Of a DNA stretch of 64,000 nt, positions 1 to 7,818 are shown piece after piece (position 1 is the stretch's first letter; every line of letters starts with the position of its first letter). The stretch spans positions 62,001 through 126,000 of the forward strand of contig NZ_AUHJ01000008.1 of the NCBI RefSeq assembly GCF_000423125.1. The letters are read 5' to 3'. A model generated the notes under the pieces. That model saw only the letters and a list, made by a program, of their open reading frames with translations. It searched no databases and was not told the DNA's origin. The DNA comes from Haliea salexigens DSM 19537. GTDB taxonomy: Bacteria; Pseudomonadota; Gammaproteobacteria; Pseudomonadales; Halieaceae. The position numbers were made by a program, and so were the translations under genes.

Positions 1-135
1 GGCGTTGAAGATGACCACGCCAACGGCGAGCAGGCCGACGATGCAGAGCACGTTGATCCAGTGGAACCAGCGGGTGGTGGCATCCCAGACCGGGTACGCC
101 CTGACTACATCCAGCTTTGCTTGGTCGCTCATCAT
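1..135 (-). CDS. Cytochrome b561-type membrane protein, N-terminal fragment (cut by window edge)
   Basis: Reading minus strand from an ATG at 135 (a second ATG follows at 132) gives 45 codons running off the window. The peptide contains WDATTRWFHWINVLCIV followed by a hydrophobic stretch. The W-x-x-x-x-R-x-x-H-W pattern before the first membrane helix is typical of the N-terminus of di-heme cytochrome b561 / Ni-Fe hydrogenase b-type cytochromes, where the histidine ligates heme b. A run of G residues (GGGGGG on the minus strand) just upstream can act as ribosome binding site. It lies downstream of the acylase gene on the same strand. Only the first ~45 residues are visible, so the subfamily cannot be fixed. 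Confidence 0.6.
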   Translation of the reverse strand, partial: MMSDQAKLDVVRAYPVWDATTRWFHWINVLCIVGLLAVGVVIFNA

Positions 136-217
136 TACCCCCCGAAAAGGTCCGAAAGGCCTTTATTGTGCACTTCCAATCTGAAGCTTTCCTTAACGCG
201 GGCGGGTTTTCGACCCA

Positions 218-2662
218 TTAATCCGGCACCATGCGCGTTTCCGTGCGCGCATGCGCCCTCACCTGCGCCGGACTGAACCACCAGGGCCTGCGCTCACCGT
301 CCGCCCAGAGGTGGGCCTGATCGTTCTGGTGGCGCTGGAAATGCCGCTCGACCACACCACCGGCCAGTATCGCCTCGACCTTGTCCGGGTCGGCAAAATC
401 CACCACCAGCTTCATTGACGCGAAAAAGATCGCGGCAAAGGGCTCTTCGAACGCGTAAATACCGCGGTTGAGCGTTTCGCCGCTGCCGCTGCGCTCTAGC
501 TCAAAGCCGCCTGCCACGCCACTGCCGAAGCCGCGGGGGCGCAGCGGGCTGACAAAGGCCAGGGTGTGTGCGGTACCCCAGCGCCAGGCGGCGGGATCGC
601 TGCCCTGCAGCTCTTCGAGCAGGGCTCGGGCCCGTGGCGCTGCCGCGCGAATGACATCGTCCAGCGTTTCGCGCCGCGCGGGCGTGCCTTTGTCATCAAA
701 CCAGTCCGCGTCGGGCGCTGCCAGCAGGGCCTCGAAACGCTGCTGCCAGAAATACCAGGTGCCGAGCATGTCCGCCGCCAGGTCTTTTCCCAGCTCATCG
801 GTGAACGTGCCCAGCGCAATTTCCCGATACAGCGCCTGGTAAATCAGTGGTGCCGGGCTGTCGACACGGTCGACACCGTCCCAACTGGACAGCAATGTGT
901 GCAGATCCGCCTGCGCCGGCTCGTTGGCCAGCGCAGCGAGGATATGTGGCAACAGGGTATCGCTCTGCAGGTTGCGGTCATCCGCCATCAGCGCCCAGTG
1001 GTCCGCCACCGTCATCTGGCTCGCCTGGTTGAGCACCTGGCCCATACGGCGATAGCGGTAGTCCGGCGACACATAGTTGGTGTAGTACCAGGGGAAATCG
1101 GCTGGCCGGGTATCGTGGTTGGCCGTGCCAACCCAGCCGTCTGCGGGGTTGAATGCACCGGGCATACGCGCCTTGGGAATCCAGCCAACCCAGTCGTCGC
1201 TGCCATCGGCGGGTACCGCACGCGGCAGGCTGCCATCGCCGCCGGCGCGCAGGGGCAATGCCCCCGATGCCCTGTGCCCGATGTTGCCCTGGTCATCGGC
1301 GAACACGAAATTGAACATCATCAGGTCGATATCCTGCACGCGGGTATCAAACGCCTGCGCATCCGGCGCATCGAGCAGGCCCTCGATACCCAGCTGTGGC
1401 GCGTGCTTTTCCCAGGCCGTGGTACGCAGCACCAGCACCCTGTCACCCTCTGAGCCCAGGCCCTGATGGTCGCTGATCACCGGGCCGCGCGTGGTGTAGC
1501 GCACGACCAGGGGGTGTTCGCGCATGCCACCCGGGGCATCGCCATCCTTGACCGAAATCAGCTGCTCACTGCGCCGGAGCGGCAGGCTCCGGCCTCCCTC
1601 CAGGTAGTGCTCCGGGTTCTCGGGGTCCAGCGTTTCGACATACACGTCCTGCACATCACCGTAGGCATTGGTGATGCCGAAGGCGACATGTTCGGTGCGC
1701 CCCAGCAGAAGGCCGGGCAAGCCGGGCAGGGTGGCACCCACAGCCTGGATACCCGGTGCAAACAGGCCCACCGGGTGGAACATGCCCGGCAGGATACGGT
1801 TATCCAGATGCGGATCGTTGGCCAGCATAGCGTGGCCCGACGCGCTGCGTGCAGCACTGATCGCCCAGTTATTCGAGCCGATGCCACCGTTGCGGGGCGG
1901 CTCCGGCGCAAACAGCAACCGGACGCTGCCAAGGCCGTGCGCGGCACCGGTTGCCGGGGGCCCGGCAGCGATATCGCCGTCGGGGCTGCCCTGCTCGCCG
2001 TCGGTTGCGGGTGCGCTGCTGCGGTTGCGATTGCGCATTAACGGCATCAGCTCTGCCGCCCGCTCCGCACCCAGATGATCCGCCAGTTGCTGGGCGAGCA
2101 TTTCCGCCTTGAAATTGGTGGCGTGGGTGTAGTGGACAAAGTGAATCAGCGCTACCAGGTCCGCCAGCTCCCAGGGGCGCGCTTCCAGCCCGACGACCCC
2201 CAGCTCCAGCGGGTGGTCCCCGGCGTGCGCATCAACATAGGCATTCACCCCGTCCACGTAAGGCTGCAACCACGCTCGGCTGGCGTCACTCAGTTGCTGC
2301 GTGTGGCGCCGACTGTTGTGCTCAATACCCAGCACGCGCATGCGAATATCGCTGGCGAGGCCCGTCTCACCGATGCTCGCTGCCAGATGCCCCTGCCAGG
2401 TGGCGCGGAACAGCTCCATCTGGAACAGACGGTGCTGAGCCGTGACAAACCCCTGGGCACGCAACAGATCCGGCGTGTTTTGAGCAAAAATGTAGGGAAT
2501 ACCCAGCTCATCGCGCAGCACAGTGACGGGAGCGCTGAGACCCGGCAAAGCCAGCTCACCTCCCTGGGCCGGCACCGCAGAGGAACTCACCTGGAACCAC
2601 ACAGCCCCGGCCGCAATAACACCGGCAAAACCCAGCGCCAGCAGGATTCGTCGCAAAAACAT
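218..2662 (-). CDS. Penicillin acylase family N-terminal-nucleophile hydrolase
   Basis: An 814-residue precursor of the penicillin G acylase / acyl-homoserine-lactone acylase family, which hydrolyses amide bonds in the periplasm after autocatalytic cleavage into alpha and beta chains. Residues 1-24 form a signal or anchor helix. The cleavage site and nucleophile are visible as GIGSNNW, with Ser263 (after Gly262) becoming the N-terminal catalytic serine; the linker just before (about 211-245) is low-complexity, as expected for the excised spacer. Start chosen at the ATG at 2662 because GAGGAG lies 7 bases upstream; a longer reading from TTG at 2677 uses that Shine-Dalgarno as coding sequence. 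It follows the lipoprotein gene with a short overlap-free gap, so co-transcription is likely. Substrate (beta-lactam, AHL or other N-acyl amide) cannot be told from sequence. Confidence 0.9.
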   Translation of the reverse strand: MFLRRILLALGFAGVIAAGAVWFQVSSSAVPAQGGELALPGLSAPVTVLRDELGIPYIFAQNTPDLLRAQGFVTAQHRLFQMELFRATWQGHLAASIGETGLASDIRMRVLGIEHNSRRHTQQLSDASRAWLQPYVDGVNAYVDAHAGDHPLELGVVGLEARPWELADLVALIHFVHYTHATNFKAEMLAQQLADHLGAERAAELMPLMRNRNRSSAPATDGEQGSPDGDIAAGPPATGAAHGLGSVRLLFAPEPPRNGGIGSNNWAISAARSASGHAMLANDPHLDNRILPGMFHPVGLFAPGIQAVGATLPGLPGLLLGRTEHVAFGITNAYGDVQDVYVETLDPENPEHYLEGGRSLPLRRSEQLISVKDGDAPGGMREHPLVVRYTTRGPVISDHQGLGSEGDRVLVLRTTAWEKHAPQLGIEGLLDAPDAQAFDTRVQDIDLMMFNFVFADDQGNIGHRASGALPLRAGGDGSLPRAVPADGSDDWVGWIPKARMPGAFNPADGWVGTANHDTRPADFPWYYTNYVSPDYRYRRMGQVLNQASQMTVADHWALMADDRNLQSDTLLPHILAALANEPAQADLHTLLSSWDGVDRVDSPAPLIYQALYREIALGTFTDELGKDLAADMLGTWYFWQQRFEALLAAPDADWFDDKGTPARRETLDDVIRAAAPRARALLEELQGSDPAAWRWGTAHTLAFVSPLRPRGFGSGVAGGFELERSGSGETLNRGIYAFEEPFAAIFFASMKLVVDFADPDKVEAILAGGVVERHFQRHQNDQAHLWADGERRPWWFSPAQVRAHARTETRMVPD

Positions 2663-2673
2663 GAAAAATCTCC

Positions 2674-3576
2674 TCAAGCCTCGTCGGCGCTCGTCGCTAC
2701 CTGGCTGCCGTCGGCAGGGCCCTGCTCTACCAGCGCAATCAGGTCTTCGCGCAACTTGCCAAGCTCACGACGCAAATGGGCATCCTGGCGCTCGGTGCGC
2801 GTATTCACCAAATCGATTACCGCAAGCTGGATCACCTCCGTGTTCGCGTCCCAGATGGTGCGGTACTCGATGGAAACACTCTGCCGACGCTGCGCCACGG
2901 CCTGGCGCAGTGATGCCTGCCAGTCGGGTTCGCGCTGCAGCAACATATCGAGGCGATCCAGCCAGGCAGCCCGCTCGGCCAACCACACGCTGTCCGAACG
3001 CCGCAGGTTCGCGCAGGCCACCGCAAGGCGCGTTTTCTGCTCAGTCTGCAGGCGGCCCAGATAGCGGCGTATATTGTCCTGCAAGCGTTCGCAGGCATCG
3101 TCGCGGTAGTGCGCGTCATCGCGTTCCAAGTATTTTTCCTCGTACTCTGCCTGCTGCTCGCGCAGCGCCAGCATGAATTCCTGCAACTGTTCTTCCCGCA
3201 GGGCATCACCCAGCACCAGCATCCAGTCCAGCGCCCGGTGCTGCAGCCGGTCCAGCGCCTGCTCGGCGTCCAACGTCAACGCCATGAGCTGGTCACGCGT
3301 CACCGGTTGGTCCAGGCTGCGCTCGGCTCGCTCCAGCAACTCGATATAGCGGGGCAGCTCGTCCCGCCGGTGCCAGGCGAGAAACGGCTGCAATTCATCT
3401 TCCAGCAGCGCGTCCTGACTGCGGTCAAGACTGACATAATCGCCCAGATACCAGGGCACGAAGAAATCCAGCCGGTTGTAGAAAAACTGCGTGCTACTGC
3501 AACCGGCAAGCCAGATGAGCAACAGGCATGCAACCAGCGTACGCGACACCCTGGGCCGCAGCGCCGGGGGTTTCAC
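2674..3576 (-). CDS. Putative lipoprotein, DUF6279-like
   Basis: A 300-residue protein starting at GTG (3576), whose start overlaps the stop of the upstream VOC gene (GTGA). Residues 1-25 are a lipoprotein signal with lipobox LAGC at Cys26, so the mature protein should be lipid-anchored in the envelope. The mature part begins with STQFFYNRLDFFVPWYLGDY and is rich in charged, leucine-spaced helices. The opening FxYNxLD...YxxDY-like pattern matches the DUF6279 lipoprotein family as I remember it. No catalytic motif is evident and the function is unknown. It sits inside a minus-strand string of tightly packed genes with the acylase downstream. Confidence 0.75.
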   Translation of the reverse strand: MKPPALRPRVSRTLVACLLLIWLAGCSSTQFFYNRLDFFVPWYLGDYVSLDRSQDALLEDELQPFLAWHRRDELPRYIELLERAERSLDQPVTRDQLMALTLDAEQALDRLQHRALDWMLVLGDALREEQLQEFMLALREQQAEYEEKYLERDDAHYRDDACERLQDNIRRYLGRLQTEQKTRLAVACANLRRSDSVWLAERAAWLDRLDMLLQREPDWQASLRQAVAQRRQSVSIEYRTIWDANTEVIQLAVIDLVNTRTERQDAHLRRELGKLREDLIALVEQGPADGSQVATSADEA

Positions 3577-4013
3577 GGGTAATCAAGCCCGTCGCTGGCA
3601 AACAGCATCTCGATATTGCGAAAGGCCTTGAACTCCAGGTAATTGCCAGCGGGATCACAGACAAAGCAGGTTTGCTGCTCGCCACGCCGCTCGGCGAAGC
3701 GCACGGTGGGTGCAATCGCAAATTCGATGCCGAGCGCCTTCAGCCTGGCAATCAAGCGCTGCAGGTCATCCCAGGGCAGCACAACGCCAAAGTGCGAGGC
3801 GGGCACGTCCTCCCCATCCACCGGGTTGCACGCCAGCGTCGGCATGGCGTCGGCGGCCACCAGGTGCGCCACCAGCTGGTGACCCCAGAAGTCGTAGTCT
3901 ATCCAGCGCTCGGAGCGACGCCCGCGCGGGCAGCCGAGCAGCTCAGCGTAGAAATGGTCGGCTGCCTGCAGGTCGTCAACCGGAAGGGCGAGATGAAAAC
4001 GGGGAGAGTCCAT
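3573..4013 (-). CDS. VOC superfamily (glyoxalase/dioxygenase fold) protein
   Basis: A 146-residue single-module VOC protein. It shows the two beta-alpha-beta-beta-beta halves: FHLALPVDDLQAADHFYAELLG at the start (His as potential metal ligand), GHQLVAHL in the first half, FGVVLPWDDLQRLIARL opening the second half, and DPAGNYLEFKAF near the end with a Glu in the usual metal position. The ligand set H...H...E is therefore present, so a metal-dependent lyase, isomerase or dioxygenase is possible; the substrate is unknown. The ATG at 4013 has GGTGA five bases upstream and is preferred to the GTG at 4022. Its stop overlaps the start of the lipoprotein gene, indicating translational coupling in this operon. 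Confidence 0.85.
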   Translation of the reverse strand: MDSPRFHLALPVDDLQAADHFYAELLGCPRGRRSERWIDYDFWGHQLVAHLVAADAMPTLACNPVDGEDVPASHFGVVLPWDDLQRLIARLKALGIEFAIAPTVRFAERRGEQQTCFVCDPAGNYLEFKAFRNIEMLFASDGLDYP

Positions 4014-4018
4014 GCCAG

Positions 4019-4969
4019 TCACCAGGGGAGGTTATCGAGGTCGAGATTGCCGCCACTGATGACCGCCACCACGCGGCGCCCGCGGAAGCGCTCCGGGTGG
4101 GCCAGCAACGCTGCGAAACTGACCGCGCCAGAGGGCTCCACCACGGTTTTCAGGCGACTCCACTGCAGGCGCATGGCCTGCACAATCTCTGCATCGGACA
4201 CCGTGAGAATGGTGTCGACATGACGCTGGATAATACCGAAATTGATGGCGCCCAATCCCGCCAGCAGGCCATCGGCAATCGTGCGAGGCGCCACCGACGG
4301 TTGCAGCGCGCCGAGGCCAAAGGAACGGAAGGCGTCGTCGGCACCCTCCGGTTCCGCCGCCACCACTTCGACATCCGGGCGCAGATGCTTGACCGCGAGG
4401 GCGACACCAGACAGCAGGCCCCCTCCCCCAACAGGCACAACCAGTACATCGAGGTCGGGTACCTGCTCCAGCACCTCCAGCGCCAGCGTACCCTGGCCGG
4501 CAATCACGCGCGGGTCGGCGTAGGGGTGCACCACGTGGGCACCGGTGGCCGCCACCACACGCTCCAGCGTCTGTTCGCGTGCCGCAAGCGTTGGTTCACA
4601 CTCAATGATCAGGCCACCGTAGGCGGCAACCGCGGCCTTTTTCACTGCCGGAGCATTCGCCGGCATGACGATGTGCGCCGCTATGCCACGCTCACGTGCC
4701 GCCTGCGCCAGCGCGGCGCCATGATTGCCCGACGAGTGCGTGGCAACGCCTCCTGCCGCTTGCGCCTCGGTCAGGCCAAATACCGCATTGCTGGCGCCGC
4801 GTGCCTTGAAGGCACCCACTTTCTGCAGATTCTCGCACTTGAAGTGCACATCCGCGCCGGTGACCTCATTGAGCAACCCGCTACTGATGACCGGCGTGCG
4901 ATGCACAAGGTCGCGGATGCGCGCCTGGGCCGCGGTAATGGCCGCGAAATCGGGGGCCGTCTCCGTCAT
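4019..4969 (-). CDS. PLP-dependent threonine/serine dehydratase
   Basis: A 316-residue fold-type II PLP enzyme of the threonine dehydratase / serine racemase family. The PLP lysine is Lys55 in AFKARGASN; SSGNHGAAL is the Asn-containing phosphate/cofactor loop and GGGGLLSG is the glycine-rich PLP phosphate cup. There is no C-terminal ACT-like regulatory domain, so it resembles the short catabolic type (TdcB-like or serine racemase) rather than biosynthetic IlvA. Reaction expected: deamination of Thr or Ser to 2-oxobutyrate or pyruvate, possibly racemisation. ATG at 4969 is chosen over GTG at 4978 by family length. Its stop abuts the VOC gene; the sodium/amino-acid symporter and an amino-acid racemase lie divergently nearby, fitting amino-acid catabolism. 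Confidence 0.85.
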   Translation of the reverse strand: MTETAPDFAAITAAQARIRDLVHRTPVISSGLLNEVTGADVHFKCENLQKVGAFKARGASNAVFGLTEAQAAGGVATHSSGNHGAALAQAARERGIAAHIVMPANAPAVKKAAVAAYGGLIIECEPTLAAREQTLERVVAATGAHVVHPYADPRVIAGQGTLALEVLEQVPDLDVLVVPVGGGGLLSGVALAVKHLRPDVEVVAAEPEGADDAFRSFGLGALQPSVAPRTIADGLLAGLGAINFGIIQRHVDTILTVSDAEIVQAMRLQWSRLKTVVEPSGAVSFAALLAHPERFRGRRVVAVISGGNLDLDNLPW

Positions 4970-4988
4970 GCCCTGCACTCACCGCCGC

Positions 4989-5672
4989 TCAGGGGCCGGC
5001 AACAAACTGCAGACGCCAGCCGGCCCGGCGCCATACCAGGTAGCCGAGTAGAAAATTGGTTTGCAACAACAGGCTCAATATCCATTCAAAGGCGTCCTCC
5101 ACCGAGTCGTACAATACACCATCCCAGGCCTGCAGCACGACCGTGAGCAGCCCCAGCGCGAGCAGCAGGCAACAGACCCCGTACATACCGGCAGCGAGGC
5201 CACTGATGCCCGCCACGCGCCGGGAACCCCGCCGCAACTCGGCGGCGAACAAGAGCTGGGCGAGAAAGGTGAAAGAGAAGAACAGCACCGTGCCAGCGCG
5301 CCGCTGGAAGCGCCAGGCATCGCCGGCTTCACCCAGTACGGTGACGTACAGAATCAGGCCCACGCTTGCCAGCAGGCCCAGCCAGAGCATCCAGCGCAGC
5401 CGGCGTATGCGGCCGTCAGCACCCTGCAGTGCTCGCAACCACGCGTAGTTGCACCACCAGTAGAGTGCAAGAACAACTGCAGCGGGCAGCATGGTGGCGC
5501 GAAACAGGTAGCTGGCCGGCGGCTGCCTGCCCGTGGCGCTGATTGAAGTGCAGCTGTCGAGATAGGGGTTGCACCAGTCCACGTGCCCCTGGCTGGCTGC
5601 CAGCAGCCAGGTGAGGTGCACGGCAGCAAAGGGCAGGAGTGCCGCGAGCAGGGCAATGAGTCGCAGGTTCAT
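4989..5672 (-). CDS. Polytopic membrane protein, possibly FRAG1/DRAM/Sfk1-like
   Basis: A 227-residue protein with about six hydrophobic helices. The start at ATG 5672 (MNLRLIALLAALLPF) is chosen because it opens directly with a membrane helix; the upstream extension would run through the divergent promoter region. After helix 1 there is an extracytoplasmic loop containing VDWCNPYLDSCTSIS, with two cysteines and an S-I-S-A-T-G stretch that resembles the loop of the FRAG1/DRAM/Sfk1 family. That assignment is tentative. It ends 19 bases before the dehydratase and is probably the first gene of the minus-strand operon down to the acylase. Function unknown. Confidence 0.65.
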   Translation of the reverse strand: MNLRLIALLAALLPFAAVHLTWLLAASQGHVDWCNPYLDSCTSISATGRQPPASYLFRATMLPAAVVLALYWWCNYAWLRALQGADGRIRRLRWMLWLGLLASVGLILYVTVLGEAGDAWRFQRRAGTVLFFSFTFLAQLLFAAELRRGSRRVAGISGLAAGMYGVCCLLLALGLLTVVLQAWDGVLYDSVEDAFEWILSLLLQTNFLLGYLVWRRAGWRLQFVAGP

Positions 5673-5736
5673 GCCCCGGAGTTTAGCACCGCCCTGTGCT
5701 ATTCTGCCGGCTTTTGCCACCCGGAGGGCAGCGTCA

Positions 5737-7083
5737 ATGGAATCTCTGCAACAGCTCGCGGCGAGCTTTGCCAACGCGGTCTGGGGGACACCATTGGTGC
5801 TGCTGTTATTAGGCGGCGGGCTGTTCTTTGCGCTCTATTCACGGTTTTTGCCCTACCGGCATTTCGGCCACGCCATCGGCATCATGCTGGGTCGCCACGA
5901 TACCCCGGGAGAGCCCGGCGAGCTGAGCCACGCCCAGGCGCTGGCGGCAGCCCTTTCCGGTACCATGGGCATGGGCAATATTTCCGGCGTGGCGCTGGCG
6001 ATTGCAGCCGGTGGTCCCGGTGCCGTGTTCTGGATGTGGATGTCGGCGCTGGTGGGCATTGCAACCAAGTTCTTTACCTGCACCCTGGGGGTAATGTACC
6101 GCGGTACCGACAGCGCGGGCCAACTGCAGGGCGGGCCCATGTACATCATCCGCGAGGCCCTGCCGCGGGCCTTCTATCCGCTGGCCATCCTCTTTGCCCT
6201 CGCCGGCCTGATTGGCACGCTGCCTATTTTCCAGGCCAACCAGCTCACCGCACTCATCCGGGACAACCTGTTCGCGGGCCAGACACCGGCCAGCGCCAAC
6301 CTGCTGATCGGCTGCGTCATGGCCACGGTGGTGGGCATCGTGGTGTTCGGCGGGTTACAGCGGGTGGCAAAAGTGGCGGTCACCCTGTTGCCGCTGATGA
6401 TCATCACCTACCTGGGGATGACGCTGTACCTGCTCCTGCTGCACAGCGACCGGGTACCCGGCTTGCTGGCCAGCATCGTCAATGACGCATTCAACCCGCA
6501 AGCGGTGGGCGGCGGTCTGGTGGGGGTCATCCTGATCGGCGTGAGCCGCGGTGTCTTCTCCAACGAGGCGGGTGTGGGCACCGAGGTCATGGCCCACGGT
6601 GCCGCACGCACCAACGAGCCTGTGCGGGAGGGCCTGGTCGCCATGCTCGGGCCAGTGGCTGACACGCTGATTGTCTGCACCTGCACCGCGCTGGTCATCC
6701 TGCTGGCCGGCACCTGGCAGGACCCCGGCAACCTGTCCGGCATTACGCTCACCGCGAATGCCTTCCGCCAGGACCTGGGCAGCCTGGGCAGCGGCCTGTT
6801 GCTGTTCGTGACGCTGATTCTCGCCAGCACCACCATGTTCACCATGTGGTATTACGGCGCCAAGTGTTTCGGCTTTCTGTTCGGCGCGAGGCTGCAGCAC
6901 TACTACCGCTGGTTTTTCGTGCTGGCGGTCATTTTCGGTGCCAGCGTGAGTATTGATATCGTGTTCAACCTGATTTCCGGCTCCTACGGCCTGATGGCGA
7001 TTCCCACCATGGTGTCCACGCTGCTGCTGGCGGGCAAGGTGCGAGCAGCGGCACGGGAATACTTCCAGCGACACCCCTACTGA
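5737..7083 (+). CDS. Alanine/glycine:cation (sodium) symporter, AGCS family
   Basis: A 448-residue inner-membrane transporter with about ten helices. Diagnostic AGCS motifs are present: GTMGMGNISGVALAIAAGGP near residue 75 and GVFSNEAGVGTEVMAHGAA near residue 275, which form the substrate and sodium sites in this family. Length is typical (AgcS/AlsT about 450). Start at ATG 5737 follows GGAGGG ten bases upstream. It imports neutral amino acids (D/L-Ala, Gly) with Na+. The racemase gene begins right behind its stop codon, so the two are almost certainly one transcript, suggesting uptake followed by stereo-conversion or use of an amino acid. Confidence 0.92.
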   Translation: MESLQQLAASFANAVWGTPLVLLLLGGGLFFALYSRFLPYRHFGHAIGIMLGRHDTPGEPGELSHAQALAAALSGTMGMGNISGVALAIAAGGPGAVFWMWMSALVGIATKFFTCTLGVMYRGTDSAGQLQGGPMYIIREALPRAFYPLAILFALAGLIGTLPIFQANQLTALIRDNLFAGQTPASANLLIGCVMATVVGIVVFGGLQRVAKVAVTLLPLMIITYLGMTLYLLLLHSDRVPGLLASIVNDAFNPQAVGGGLVGVILIGVSRGVFSNEAGVGTEVMAHGAARTNEPVREGLVAMLGPVADTLIVCTCTALVILLAGTWQDPGNLSGITLTANAFRQDLGSLGSGLLLFVTLILASTTMFTMWYYGAKCFGFLFGARLQHYYRWFFVLAVIFGASVSIDIVFNLISGSYGLMAIPTMVSTLLLAGKVRAAAREYFQRHPY

Positions 7084-7095
7084 GTGGAGCAGACC

Positions 7096-7818
7096 GTGGA
7101 GAACAGCCAAGCAGCAGCCAGGATTGCCGGCATCATGGGCGGCATGGGGCCCGAAGCCACCGTGGATTTCATGGCGCGCGTACTGGCAGCCACCGACGCA
7201 GCCACCGACCAGGAGCACATCCACATGCTGGTGGACCACAACCCGCGCGTACCCGACCGGCACGCGTCCATCAGCGGCAGCGGCCCGGATGCGGCACCCG
7301 AGGTGGCTGCCATGGCGCAGCGCCTGGAGCGGGCCGGTGCCGACTTTCTGGTGATGGTCTGCAACACGGCGCACGCGTACACCCGCGAAATTCGCGCTGC
7401 GGTCAACATTCCCTTTATCAGCATTGTGGATGTGGTGATGGACGCCGTGCGCAGCCACCCCGGGGACTGCATCGGGGTGATGGCCGCCGACGGCTGCCTG
7501 CAGGCCGGGCTGTATCAGCAGGCACTGCTGAGCGCGGGGCGCGAGCCACTGCTCTGGAACAGTGGCGAGCAGGCACGCTTCATGGGCCTGCTCTACCGGA
7601 TCAAAGCGGGGGAGCGCAGCCCGGAGGTGCGCAGCGGCCTGCAGGCCCTCGCCGCCAGCCTCGAGTTCAGCGGCGCGGACCTGTTGCTCGCCGCGTGCAC
7701 GGAGATCCCCCTGTTGCTGGGCCCTGCCGATACCGGCGTGACCCTGCTGTCCTCGACAGACCTGCTGGTCGCGCGAACCGTAGCGCTGGCCCGCGGCGAC
7801 TATGCCGCTGCAGTCTGA
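7096..7818 (+). CDS. Aspartate/glutamate racemase family protein
   Basis: A 240-residue cofactor-independent two-cysteine racemase. The N-terminal GIMGGMGPEATVDF loop is the family signature; the catalytic cysteines lie in VMVCNTAH and LAACTEIPLLL. Such enzymes interconvert L- and D-Asp (sometimes Glu or other amino acids). The GTG at 7096 is preferred because GGAG lies about six bases upstream; a GTG at 7084 directly after the symporter stop is an alternative. It is coupled to the AGCS symporter gene. Its 3' end overlaps the 3' end of leuA on the other strand by 19 bases (tail to tail). Confidence 0.9.
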   Translation: MENSQAAARIAGIMGGMGPEATVDFMARVLAATDAATDQEHIHMLVDHNPRVPDRHASISGSGPDAAPEVAAMAQRLERAGADFLVMVCNTAHAYTREIRAAVNIPFISIVDVVMDAVRSHPGDCIGVMAADGCLQAGLYQQALLSAGREPLLWNSGEQARFMGLLYRIKAGERSPEVRSGLQALAASLEFSGADLLLAACTEIPLLLGPADTGVTLLSSTDLLVARTVALARGDYAAAV

